8,330 nucleotides of DNA from Candidatus Woesearchaeota archaeon (GTDB taxonomy: Archaea > Nanobdellota > Nanobdellia > Woesearchaeales > BM511): contig JAAOYE010000043.1 of assembly GCA_018221175.1 (NCBI GenBank), positions 1 through 8,330 of the forward strand, given 5' to 3'. The position numbers and the translations under genes are program-made. This document shows, piece by piece, positions 1-7,445 of the stretch (within the stretch, counting starts at the first letter, position 1; each line of letters opens with the position of its first letter). Below the pieces are notes generated by a model that worked only from the letters and a program-made list of their open reading frames with translations, did no database searches and was not told the DNA's origin.

Positions 1-18
1 ACTTCAGTCCACAGTTTT

Positions 19-1809
19 TTACTTTGCATACTTTTTTAGGATCTGTGAAACCTTTTGACCGTCAACCTTGCCTCTGAATTTTGCCATTGCCATTCCCATA
101 AGTGCACCAAACGACGCTCCTTTGTTTTTTTCAACAATTGCTTTTATTTCTTTTTCCAAAGCCTTTTCATCTACTCCTTTATACTTTGATAAATTTGGCT
201 TTTTCCCATGCGCAATTTCTACAAGGATTTCAAAAACAGCGTCTTTAGGTATTTTTTCTTTGTCAAGCTTTGAGAATATCTCGTCAATGTATAGTTCAAT
301 TTCTAACTCCTTGTTGTACCTTTTCTTAATCTCCTTTGGAGAATTAATCAAAGTATCTGCCATAAATAATGGTTGTATGTTTTTATATTTCTTGACAATT
401 TCTTCAAACTCAAACCCTGATTTTACTATAAGTATTGCAAGGTCGTGTGAAAGCTTGAACTTTTTTTGGTATCTAGCTATTTTTTCTTCTATTAGTTCTG
501 GCAGCTTAATCTTTTTGATGTCTGTAATTATTGGAACAGTGTCTGTTTCTGGATACATACGCGCAGCGCCTGGCATCGGGCGAAGATAAGTTGTAGTTGC
601 GTCATCGTTTGCTTTTCTTACTTCTGTTACTAGCATGTTTTTTAATCTGTGTTTGACCATGCTAAGTGCTTTTTCTGCGATTTTTTTATTGTCAGCGATT
701 ATTATGAATGCGTCTTTTTCTTTTGTTTTTAGAGATTTTTTTATTGATTTAACTTCGTTTTGTGATATGCCATGGCTTGGAAGCTCATCAGAATGAAAAA
801 GTCCGCCAACACCAGCTGTTGCTTTTGCAAAATCTGAAAGTTCTGCTCCAAGCCTTTTTTGTGGCTGGATATTTTCTTTTAATTTGCCGCTAAAACCTTC
901 TAATTTAATCCCTAGAACGTTTCCTTTGTTGTCAAGTGAGTTTCTAAGGACAGTTGATTTTGTCTTTTTTAATGTTTTTGAAAGGTCAACATTAGCAGAT
1001 GTTTTTGGAGATTTAAATTTTAATAGATTCTTTTGTCTGATGACTTCATATTCAACAAGTTTGGGTATGCCTCGAAGGTCTTGTGCGCCTTTTATTTCTG
1101 TTCTCACGCCGCCTTTGATTGAGACGTTTACGTCTTGTCTGATTGTTCCAAGACCTCTTTTTACTCTTCCTGTTGAACGCAGAATCATTCCAAGCTTTTC
1201 TGCTGCCTCTTTTGCCTGCTCTGGCGACTTTATGTCAGGGTCTGTACCGATTTCTATAAGAGGGATTCCAAGCCTTGATAAGTTGTAGATATCATAATCT
1301 TTTGTTCTTTTGACTATCTTGCACGCATCTTCTTCAATTGAAATAGTGGGAATTTTTACTTTTCCATCTTTAGTCTCCACAAAGCCGTTTCTTGCAACAA
1401 GTGCTGTTCTTTGAAACCCAGCAGTGTTTGAGCCGTCAACAACTGTTTTTCTCATTACCTGAATTTCATCTACAATTCTGGCGTTTAAAAGAAGCGATGC
1501 CTGCAGCGTGATTTCTAAAGCGTCCTTGTTCATGATATGCGGAGGCTCTTCGTCAAGCTCAACAAGGCATGAAGAGCTGGTGTAGCCGTAGTAAACATAT
1601 TTTTTTTGCTTTTTTTGCTCGTGAAGTGCTGCCTGGTCAATATTTCCAGTTTCCCCTATTACTGCTCGAAGCTCTCTTTTTACTTCAAAGTCAGGCTTAC
1701 CATCAACAATTTCTGATTTACAGTCACAGAATAACTTTTTGGTGTCTAGCTGTTGATGTATTTCAATCCCGCACTTTAGTCCAAGCTTTTTGTAATCAAG
1801 TTTTTCCAT
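19..1809 (-). CDS. gatE: Glu-tRNA(Gln) amidotransferase subunit E (GatB-like kinase/transamidase)
   Basis: GatE binds Glu-tRNA(Gln), phosphorylates the glutamate with ATP and replaces the phosphate with ammonia from GatD. The 596 residues show the GatB/GatE cradle (1-270) with KCGIEIHQQLDT (12-23), Cys28-x-Cys30, DGSNTAGFQRT (125-135) and the TIRQDVNVSI-GG signature (222-234). An AspRS-like (GAD) insertion about 275-405, found in GatE but not GatB, includes SDFAKATAGVGGLFHSDELPSHGI. The cradle closes with RPMPGAARMYPETDTVPI (410-427), and a helical YqeY-like tail that grips the tRNA elbow fills about 440-596, ending GKVDGQKVSQILKKY. Characterised homologues have about 620-635 residues, so this one is slightly short but not broken. 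No ribosome site precedes its ATG; with a 3-base gap it probably depends on translation of gatD. Only 18 bases remain after its stop, with nothing identifiable. Confidence 0.97.
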   Translation of the reverse strand: MEKLDYKKLGLKCGIEIHQQLDTKKLFCDCKSEIVDGKPDFEVKRELRAVIGETGNIDQAALHEQKKQKKYVYYGYTSSSCLVELDEEPPHIMNKDALEITLQASLLLNARIVDEIQVMRKTVVDGSNTAGFQRTALVARNGFVETKDGKVKIPTISIEEDACKIVKRTKDYDIYNLSRLGIPLIEIGTDPDIKSPEQAKEAAEKLGMILRSTGRVKRGLGTIRQDVNVSIKGGVRTEIKGAQDLRGIPKLVEYEVIRQKNLLKFKSPKTSANVDLSKTLKKTKSTVLRNSLDNKGNVLGIKLEGFSGKLKENIQPQKRLGAELSDFAKATAGVGGLFHSDELPSHGISQNEVKSIKKSLKTKEKDAFIIIADNKKIAEKALSMVKHRLKNMLVTEVRKANDDATTTYLRPMPGAARMYPETDTVPIITDIKKIKLPELIEEKIARYQKKFKLSHDLAILIVKSGFEFEEIVKKYKNIQPLFMADTLINSPKEIKKRYNKELEIELYIDEIFSKLDKEKIPKDAVFEILVEIAHGKKPNLSKYKGVDEKALEKEIKAIVEKNKGASFGALMGMAMAKFRGKVDGQKVSQILKKYAK

Positions 1810-1812
1810 TTT

Positions 1813-3108
1813 TTAGTAAAGAAAGCTTTTATCATCAATGTTCTCATTGATTTCGCCGGCAAAGTTTGTCAGCATCAATTCTTTTATTTTGCTGTAATCC
1901 TTAGTCTGCCCCAAAACCCAGCCAAGCTTCACAAATGCTGTTTCACAAAGCATGTCCTCAGCGTATATTGCGCCAAGTTCAATTGAGAGTTTTCTAAGAT
2001 TAGTGTAAACTAAAGGATGAACCCTTCCATAGATTGTCTGAGTCGCAATTATTATTGGTATTTTTTTGTCTTTTGCTTTTTTCAAGTTTGGAAGAAGGGA
2101 ATATTTTTTAAACTGTGTTGGAACATGCCCAAGAGCTGTAGCCATCAAAACAATTCCTTTCACACCTCTTTTTATATAATAATCAATAACGCCAGGGTCC
2201 ATTGCTGGATGGATGAATATCATAGCAATATTTTCTTCATATTTACTTTGGGCAATAACTTTTCCTTTGCCTCTTTTTTCAAAGTTTTTATTCAAAACAT
2301 CAATATCCTTTTTGTCTGGATAAACTTTTGCTATAGGAAGCTCGTTTATTGGCCTAAACGCGTCTCTTCTGGATGTGTGCATTTTTCTGACTTTTGTGCC
2401 TCTTATCAATATACAGTAATCGTCATTGCTTGAGCCATGAAGGCATGAGAAAACGCCTGCTCCTTTTAAATGGCCTGCTGCTCTAACTGCACAAATAAGG
2501 TTGATAAAAGCATCAGACGAGCCTCTGTCAATGCTTCTTTGGCTTGCAGTTACTATCACAGGCTTTTTTAGGTTTTTTAAGAAAAATGAGAGGGCAGTTG
2601 TTGTGTAGTGGAGTGTGTCTGTTCCTTGTGTGACGACAACGCCGTCAGCGCCGCTGTTTAGTTCTCGTGCAACATCGCTTGCCATCTTTGCCCAATGCCC
2701 AAAGTTCATGTCTTCTGACATCACACTCATCTCTTTTTTTGCTTTGAGGTTGGCTATTTCTTCAAGTTCTGGTGCCATTGAAACAAAGTCTTCAGCTGTT
2801 AAGTCTGCACTGACACCTCCTGAATCATAGTCAACTTTTGAACTGATAGTCCCTCCGTATGAAAGAAATGATACTTTTGGAAGCTTTGGGTTGTGCTTTA
2901 GCTTTATTTTTTTTTCTTTTGTTGCTTTTGCTTTTTTCAAAACCTCAATTTTTTTAATCTTTTTTTGGTCAATGCCGATATTATAGCCGGAATCAAGCTT
3001 TACAACAAGAAAGTCGCCTTCCAATATGTCTGGGCGAGGCAAAACAATGCCTTCTACCATCTCATCTTTAGTGACAACTTTAACCATGTCCCCTGCTTTG
3101 TATGTCAT
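1813..3108 (-). CDS. gatD: Glu-tRNA(Gln) amidotransferase subunit D (asparaginase-like glutaminase)
   Basis: GatD hydrolyses glutamine and sends ammonia to GatE, which turns Glu-tRNA(Gln) into Gln-tRNA(Gln). From the ATG at 3108 the protein has 431 residues: an SH3-like N-terminal domain (1-55), a lysine-rich linker (56-78) and a type-I asparaginase domain (79-431). The expected catalytic set is present: Thr87 in GGTIS, Thr163 and Asp164 in QGTDT, and Lys242 in RKMHTS. Two motif positions are unusual. Tyr84 precedes the GGT where most homologues have Thr (TGGT), and Gln161 stands where His is usual (HGTDT). The frame can be extended to a TTG at 3150 that overlaps the previous gene's stop. I reject that start because the extra 14 residues do not resemble GatD and would be encoded by the TATA box region. 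The gene ends 3 bases before gatE. Confidence 0.95.
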   Translation of the reverse strand: MTYKAGDMVKVVTKDEMVEGIVLPRPDILEGDFLVVKLDSGYNIGIDQKKIKKIEVLKKAKATKEKKIKLKHNPKLPKVSFLSYGGTISSKVDYDSGGVSADLTAEDFVSMAPELEEIANLKAKKEMSVMSEDMNFGHWAKMASDVARELNSGADGVVVTQGTDTLHYTTTALSFFLKNLKKPVIVTASQRSIDRGSSDAFINLICAVRAAGHLKGAGVFSCLHGSSNDDYCILIRGTKVRKMHTSRRDAFRPINELPIAKVYPDKKDIDVLNKNFEKRGKGKVIAQSKYEENIAMIFIHPAMDPGVIDYYIKRGVKGIVLMATALGHVPTQFKKYSLLPNLKKAKDKKIPIIIATQTIYGRVHPLVYTNLRKLSIELGAIYAEDMLCETAFVKLGWVLGQTKDYSKIKELMLTNFAGEINENIDDKSFLY

Positions 3109-3126
3109 AAGAGAAAAAACAGTGCG

Positions 3127-3138
3127 TTTATATTTAAA
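3127..3138 (-). promoter_or_regulatory. TATA box for gatDE (leaderless start likely)
   Basis: In the 38-base gap between the flavoprotein stop and the gatD ATG, the minus strand reads TTTAAATATAAA, a strong match to the archaeal TATA box. Its centre is about 24 nt upstream of the ATG at 3108. No Shine-Dalgarno site is present (the bases before the ATG are pyrimidine-rich). The transcript should begin at or next to the ATG. Confidence 0.6.
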
Positions 3139-3146
3139 TATTTGTG

Positions 3147-4310
3147 TCAAAGGCCTTTAAGTGCATCCATTACTTGTTTAACTGGAACTTCTTCACTTAC
3201 TCTAACAGCGTTGGTGCCTGCAGTTACAAGTTTATTGTAATTTACATTTCCAAATGCAGGGCAGGTTCCGTCAGGTCTTAGTGCGTATCCTTCAGAGCAA
3301 TGTTTTGATATCTTTCCTTTTTCAAGCAGTTTTGTTTTATCAATATCAGCTGTGCCAAGTAAATTGCTGCAAATGCAATATGAGCGCTCATCAGAATCAG
3401 GATTTTCTTTGTTTATCCATCTTTCTGGATGGCTTTCCCACTCCTGAACCAAAGGAGAGCTTCTTATAACCCTAAATGGGTACCCAAATGGAGATCCCCA
3501 ATTCTTTGTTGTTATTATAATATCATCCTCTGTTGAATTAATGTAAGCATCTTTGAATCCTTTGCTAGCGCTGCTTTCTTTAGTTGGTGCAAAAATCGTT
3601 GCAAAACCAACCGCGACAGCTCCAGCATCTAGATATCTAACCGCGTCTTCATGGGTGTATATGCCGCCAGCTGGTATTATTGGTATGTCTTGTGCAAATT
3701 CTTTTAGTTCATAGAACAAGTTTTCAAGACTGTTTTTCTTGTAGAAATCCGGGTCGCTTAATTCTTCATTCTTCCAAGCCAGATGACCGCCGGCAAGAGG
3801 ACCTTCCAAAACAAATCCATTAGGTATGTATCCGTATTTTTTCTCCCATAATTTTGTGATTAGTTTTGCAACATCTACAGAAGAAACTTTAGGCATGAGA
3901 TTTATTTTGTGATTATTAGTATCAAGTATTTCATTGACTATGCCAGGCAGATTTTTTGGAAGTCCAGCTCCAGACACTATTATGTTAACCCCGCCTTCTA
4001 CAGCTCCTTCTACAGACGGCCGATAATGATTGCGAAGTGCAACCATAATGTTAATTGCTGCAATTCCTCCATCTTTTTTTGTGTCTTCTATCTCTTTTTT
4101 TGTTGCATCTTTTTGATTTAGTTTTTCTCCAATTCTTTTAGAAGTAAACTGGTCAAGCCCTACACTAGAAATAGTCCCTACGCCATCTTCTTTTCCAACA
4201 GCTGTTGCAAGTTCATAAAGAGAAATACCAGCACCCATTCCTTTTTGAAAAATTGGATATCTTGGCTTATCAAATCCTTTTAGCCAAAAACTTTTTCCTA
4301 AAACCATCAT
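3147..4310 (-). CDS. Nitronate monooxygenase-like FMN flavoprotein (NMO/2-nitropropane dioxygenase family)
   Basis: A 387-residue TIM-barrel flavoprotein. The family uses FMN to oxidise alkyl nitronates such as propionate-3-nitronate, and includes the enoyl-ACP reductase FabK, so the true substrate may differ. The N-terminus has the family opening YPIFQKGMGAGIS (18-30) and ELATAVGKEDGVGTI. GPLAGGHL (170-177) carries His176 at the position of the NMO catalytic base. PAGGIYT (213-219) and the following GAVAVGFATIF (230-240) form the FMN phosphate site. All four cysteines of the protein sit near its end: Cys312, Cys314, Cys338 and Cys350 (CxC-x23-C-x11-C), before a closing GTNAVRVSEEVPVKQVMDAL. 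Family is clear; substrate is not. The gene starts inside the NIF3 stop (ATGATG, either ATG usable) and its TGA lies 38 bases before the gatD ATG. Confidence 0.88.
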   Translation of the reverse strand: MMVLGKSFWLKGFDKPRYPIFQKGMGAGISLYELATAVGKEDGVGTISSVGLDQFTSKRIGEKLNQKDATKKEIEDTKKDGGIAAINIMVALRNHYRPSVEGAVEGGVNIIVSGAGLPKNLPGIVNEILDTNNHKINLMPKVSSVDVAKLITKLWEKKYGYIPNGFVLEGPLAGGHLAWKNEELSDPDFYKKNSLENLFYELKEFAQDIPIIPAGGIYTHEDAVRYLDAGAVAVGFATIFAPTKESSASKGFKDAYINSTEDDIIITTKNWGSPFGYPFRVIRSSPLVQEWESHPERWINKENPDSDERSYCICSNLLGTADIDKTKLLEKGKISKHCSEGYALRPDGTCPAFGNVNYNKLVTAGTNAVRVSEEVPVKQVMDALKGL

Positions 4311-5062
4311 AACCCCGTCGGCGCATCTATGAAAACAACATCAACTCCAAACTTTTCTTTTAATATAGGCATTAAAGCTTTTACTCCAAATGTTTCTGTA
4401 GCGTAGTGGCCTGCTGATATCATATTGATTTTTGATTCTTTCGCATAATTATAAATCATATGAACTACTTCACCTGTGATAAAGCAGTCCAGTTTTTTTT
4501 CTATTGCCTCCTGTAATGTTGAAGAGCCGCCACCAGTAACTATTCCTACAGTTTTTATCTTTTTTTTATTAAAATTGAAAACTTTTGATTTTGTCTTTAG
4601 AAGTTTGTTAACATTCTTTGAAAGTTCATCTACACTTAATTTTTTCTTTAGTTCTCCTCTAAAACCAACAGGTATCCCTTCATAAACTCCAAACCCGTTT
4701 GTATTTTTTAATCTAAGAATGTTTGCAATTACAATAGCGTTTCCATATTTATCATGCTTGTCAAGCGGAAGATGTGCTGCGTAAAGTGAAATTTTATTTT
4801 TCTTCAAAAAATTAATCCTTTTCTCCAAGTGTTTTTTATACTTTTGATGTTTCCAAAGTATGCCGTGATGAACGATTACTAAGTCGCACTTTTGCTTCTT
4901 TGCTTTTGCAAAGACTTCCATGCAAGCATCGACAGCAAACCCTATTTTTTTAACTTCTTTTCCTGCTTTTACTTGCATGCCATTTTTGGATGTGTCTGGA
5001 ACATTTTTTACATCAAGTAATTTATTCAAGCAACGAGTTATTGATAACAGTGTTGGCGCCAT
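4307..5062 (-). CDS. NIF3/YbgI-family dinuclear metal protein
   Basis: A 251-residue soluble protein of the NIF3 (YbgI) family, which forms toroidal hexamers with two metal ions per subunit. Databases often label it 'GTP cyclohydrolase I type 2', but the true reaction is unsettled for most members. The metal ligands are all present: VHHG with His65 and His66, Asp101 in LPLD, and His219 plus Glu223 in GHYATE. Other family marks are the early segment DTSKNGMQV (23-31), FAVDA (42-46) and the TGEVVH motif (196-201). Length is typical of the short form without the inserted PII-like domain. The start ATG at 5062 fits the family N-terminus. Its last four bases overlap the start of the flavoprotein gene (ATGA), so the two are very likely translated from one mRNA. 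A metal- or cofactor-related job beside a flavoenzyme is only a guess from context. Confidence 0.93.
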   Translation of the reverse strand: MAPTLLSITRCLNKLLDVKNVPDTSKNGMQVKAGKEVKKIGFAVDACMEVFAKAKKQKCDLVIVHHGILWKHQKYKKHLEKRINFLKKNKISLYAAHLPLDKHDKYGNAIVIANILRLKNTNGFGVYEGIPVGFRGELKKKLSVDELSKNVNKLLKTKSKVFNFNKKKIKTVGIVTGGGSSTLQEAIEKKLDCFITGEVVHMIYNYAKESKINMISAGHYATETFGVKALMPILKEKFGVDVVFIDAPTGL

Positions 5063-5082
5063 GTAATAAGAATATAAATAAA

Positions 5083-5093
5083 TTATATTAAAA
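5083..5093 (-). promoter_or_regulatory. TATA-like box for the NIF3 gene (leaderless start likely)
   Basis: The 32-base gap between cdc48 and the NIF3 gene is entirely A/T-rich on the minus strand. TTTTAATATAA is centred 26 nt upstream of the ATG at 5062, the distance expected if transcription starts at the ATG itself. No Shine-Dalgarno sequence is present, which agrees. Because the whole gap is A/T, the exact box is uncertain, and read-through from cdc48 is possible. Confidence 0.45.
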
Positions 5094-5094
5094 T

Positions 5095-7386
5095 TTATCC
5101 ATAGTAAGAAGGCTTGTCTTCGAGCATTTCTTTGGCTTTTGCTGTTGAAAACTGGTCTTTCATGGTCTTGTACATCTCTTCCACATCTCTTGATACTGAA
5201 GGCCTTACTTTCTTCAAGGCTTGTTCAAAGTGTTTCATAGAAACAGTTTTTGCACTAATATCCTTTCTAAGAGCAATAATTGCAGCCTCTCTGCATATTG
5301 CTTCTATATCAGCACCAACGTATCCTTCTGTTTTTTGTGCTAGTTCTTTTATGTTAACATCTTTGTCAAGCGGCATTTCTTTAGTGTGGACTTCAAATAT
5401 CTTTAGCCGAGTCTTATCATCAGGGACACCGGCAAGAACGATTCTGTCAAACCTTCCAGGCCTAAGCAGCGCAGTATCCAAAATATCCGGTCTGTTTGTT
5501 GCCCCAATCACAACAATGTTATGCATTTCTTCAAGCCCATCTATCTCAGTTAACATCTGATTCACTACTCTTTCTGTAACATTCGCGTCTGACGATGTTC
5601 CTCTTCTTGGCGCTATAGCGTCTATCTCGTCAAAGAATATGATTGTTGGCGATGTCTGTCTTGCTTTTTCAAATATTTTTCTTACGCCTTTTTCTGACTC
5701 TCCAACCCATTTTGAAAGCAGTTCCGGTCCTTTTACTAAAATAAAGTTTGCTTCAGACTCATTTGCTACTGCTTTTGCAAGCATTGTCTTGCCTGTACCA
5801 GGCGGGCCATATATCAAAACACCTTTTGGCGGTGTAATTCCAAGCCTTTTGAAGCTTGCCGGGTGTTTCAATGGCCATTCAACTGCTTCCTTTAATTCCT
5901 GCTTCACATCGTCAAGACCGCCAATATCCTCCCATTTGATATTTGGTACTTCAATTAACACTTCTCTTAGTGCTGATGGAGAAACTGTTTTTAGCGCTGT
6001 TACAAAGTCTGATTGCTTGATAAAGAGCTTTTCAAGAGTTTCTTTAGGGATCTCTTCCTCTTCTTTTAGTTTGAGCTCTGGAAGCATTCGCCTCAATAGA
6101 TTCATTGCTGCTTCTTTTGCAAGTGATGCAAGGTCTGCTCCTACAAATCCGTGTGTTACTTCTGCAAGCTTTTTTAGGTTCACATTTTTTTCAAGTGGCA
6201 TGTTTCTTGTATGGATTTTTAAAATGTTGAGCCTTCCTTCTTTTTGAGGAACGCCGATTTCGATTTCTCTGTCAAACCGTCCAGGGCGTCTCAAGGCTGG
6301 GTCCAGCTGGTTTGGGATGTTAGTTGCAGCCATCACAACAACTTTTCCTCGGGACTTCAAGCCGTCCATGATGGCAAGAAGTTGTGCTACAACTCTTCTT
6401 TCAACCTCGCCCCTTGACTCTTCTCTTTTAGATGCAATCGCGTCTATCTCGTCGATAAATATGATAGAAGGAGCGTTTTTTTCTGCTTCTTCAAACTTTT
6501 TTCTGAGATTCTCTTCAGACTGTCCGTAATACTTTGACATGATTTCTGGTCCGTTGATAAGAATAAAGTTAGACTGCGTCTCATTTGCTACTGCTTTTGC
6601 AAGCAAAGTCTTGCCTGTACCGGGCGGGCCATGCAATAGGACTCCTTTTGGAGGTTCGATACCTAATCGTTCAAAGATTTCAGGTCTTTTTAGAGGGAGT
6701 TCGACCATTTCCCTTACTTTTTTTAGCTCTTCCTTAAGACCTCCGATGTCTTCGTATGTGACACCAAATAACTCTTCTTTTAACTCTACAGCTTCAGGTA
6801 AAACATCGATTTCAGTTTTTTCTGTAATCTTTACTGGTTCTTTGCCTGGATTTGTATTAATAACTATGAATTTTATGTCTGGCATTCCCATACCAACCAT
6901 TTGATCTGTAAGAGCACTAAAAACATCCATGAATTCTGGGTGAGTTGTGCTAGTTTCTGAGTTTATGGCAGGTCTTCTTCTTGATCCACTTAAAGAGAGT
7001 AAGTCTCCTTTCACAAAAACCCTTCCTATTAAAAGTTTTGAGAATATTTTTGGGTCTGCTTTAAGTAAAATTCCTTGGCTAGATGGAGCAATAGTTATTT
7101 TTTTAGCTTCTTTTACTTCAACTTTATTAATTTTAACTACATCTCCAATACCTGTCTTTGCGTTTCTTCGCATAAGACCATCCATTCTTATGATGTTTAG
7201 GCCAATATCGCCAGGGTATGCTCGCTCTGCTATACCTACTGTTTTTCTGTCACCTTCTATTTCGACTATATCTCCTGCTCTAATGCCGATTTGCTGCATA
7301 AAGGTGGTGTCGAGTCTGACAATACCTTTGTATAGGTCGTCCTGGATTGCTTCCACGACTTTGAGTTTCAGTGTTTTTTTGGTCAT
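5095..7386 (-). CDS. cdc48: Cdc48/VAT-type AAA+ ATPase (p97 homologue), two ATPase domains
   Basis: A 763-residue cytoplasmic unfoldase that forms hexamers and threads proteins through its centre using ATP, probably feeding the proteasome. The N-domain covers about 1-200 (double-psi barrel about 5-90, second subdomain about 100-195), then D1 about 205-450 and D2 about 480-735. D1 has Walker A GPPGTGKT at 253-260, Walker B IIFIDE at 308-313, AATN sensor at 353-356, and RRPGRFD at 366-372. D2 has the same set at 527-534, 582-587, 629-631 and 641-648. All catalytic residues are intact, so both rings should hydrolyse ATP. Pore loops are KYYG (285-288) and KWVG (559-562), the archaeal pattern with aromatics in both rings. 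The second N subdomain has an insertion of about 25-30 residues (about 135-165), which I recall in some other archaeal homologues. The C-terminus ends Tyr-Tyr-Gly, fitting a proteasome-docking HbYX motif. Length matches the family. Confidence 0.97.
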   Translation of the reverse strand: MTKKTLKLKVVEAIQDDLYKGIVRLDTTFMQQIGIRAGDIVEIEGDRKTVGIAERAYPGDIGLNIIRMDGLMRRNAKTGIGDVVKINKVEVKEAKKITIAPSSQGILLKADPKIFSKLLIGRVFVKGDLLSLSGSRRRPAINSETSTTHPEFMDVFSALTDQMVGMGMPDIKFIVINTNPGKEPVKITEKTEIDVLPEAVELKEELFGVTYEDIGGLKEELKKVREMVELPLKRPEIFERLGIEPPKGVLLHGPPGTGKTLLAKAVANETQSNFILINGPEIMSKYYGQSEENLRKKFEEAEKNAPSIIFIDEIDAIASKREESRGEVERRVVAQLLAIMDGLKSRGKVVVMAATNIPNQLDPALRRPGRFDREIEIGVPQKEGRLNILKIHTRNMPLEKNVNLKKLAEVTHGFVGADLASLAKEAAMNLLRRMLPELKLKEEEEIPKETLEKLFIKQSDFVTALKTVSPSALREVLIEVPNIKWEDIGGLDDVKQELKEAVEWPLKHPASFKRLGITPPKGVLIYGPPGTGKTMLAKAVANESEANFILVKGPELLSKWVGESEKGVRKIFEKARQTSPTIIFFDEIDAIAPRRGTSSDANVTERVVNQMLTEIDGLEEMHNIVVIGATNRPDILDTALLRPGRFDRIVLAGVPDDKTRLKIFEVHTKEMPLDKDVNIKELAQKTEGYVGADIEAICREAAIIALRKDISAKTVSMKHFEQALKKVRPSVSRDVEEMYKTMKDQFSTAKAKEMLEDKPSYYG
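5758..5810 (-). repeat. Intragenic near-identical tract, D2 Walker A copy
   Basis: Partner of the tract at 6580-6632; it encodes GPPGTGKTMLAKAVANE. The three differing bases change one Pro codon and one Thr codon silently and turn Leu into Met. Confidence 0.85.
6580..6632 (-). repeat. Intragenic near-identical tract, D1 Walker A copy
   Basis: This 53-nt stretch encodes the D1 P-loop and following helix (GPPGTGKTLLAKAVANE). It matches the D2 copy at 5758-5810 at 50 of 53 bases; 14 of 17 codons are identical, including third positions. Confidence 0.85.
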
Positions 7387-7389
7387 TTT

Positions 7390-7395
7390 ACCCCC
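7390..7395 (-). promoter_or_regulatory. Shine-Dalgarno site for cdc48
   Basis: The minus strand reads GGGGGT, which can pair with the 16S rRNA 3' end with one G-U wobble. It lies 3 nt before the ATG at 7386, slightly closer than usual. It supports that ATG as the start. Confidence 0.5.
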
Positions 7396-7398
7396 AAA

Positions 7399-7408
7399 TT
7401 GTGCACAA
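7399..7408. promoter_or_regulatory. 10-bp palindrome at the predicted cdc48 start of transcription
   Basis: TTGTGCACAA is a perfect palindrome centred 22 bp downstream of the TATA box centre, so it overlaps the predicted transcription start. This is the usual place for an archaeal repressor to block polymerase. The regulator is unknown. Confidence 0.3.
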
Positions 7409-7420
7409 AGATTTAGTTTT

Positions 7421-7430
7421 TATTCATAAA
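7421..7430 (-). promoter_or_regulatory. TATA box for cdc48
   Basis: The minus strand reads TTTATGAATA, preceded by the purine-rich AGCAAAAGA, a plausible BRE. Initiation about 26 nt downstream falls near 7400, leaving a leader of about 14 nt that still holds the GGGGGT ribosome site. The agreement of box, spacing and ribosome site is the main support. Confidence 0.5.
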
Positions 7431-7435
7431 TCTTT

Positions 7436-7445
7436 TGCTTAAGCA
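7436..7445. promoter_or_regulatory. 10-bp palindrome upstream of the cdc48 TATA box
   Basis: TGCTTAAGCA is a perfect palindrome, five bases upstream of the TATA-like box at 7421-7430 and next to where TFB would bind. It pairs with a second palindrome at 7399-7408. It could be an operator, but a 10-bp palindrome can also arise by chance. Confidence 0.25.

Noticed and set aside
3109..3150. TTG at 3150 as the start of gatD
   Set aside because: The extra 14 residues do not look like a GatD N-terminus, and they would be encoded by the TATA box region. The ATG at 3108 begins the SH3-like domain directly.
4307..5062. Annotating the NIF3 protein as GTP cyclohydrolase I
   Set aside because: The metal-binding residues support family membership only; that enzymatic label is not established for most members.
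5639..6247. A 202-codon open frame on the plus strand, antisense to cdc48
   Set aside because: It lies wholly inside cdc48, has no ribosome site or recognisable motif, and its serine/phenylalanine-rich product is what the complement of a lysine/glutamate-rich gene gives. The same holds for the other plus-strand open frames.
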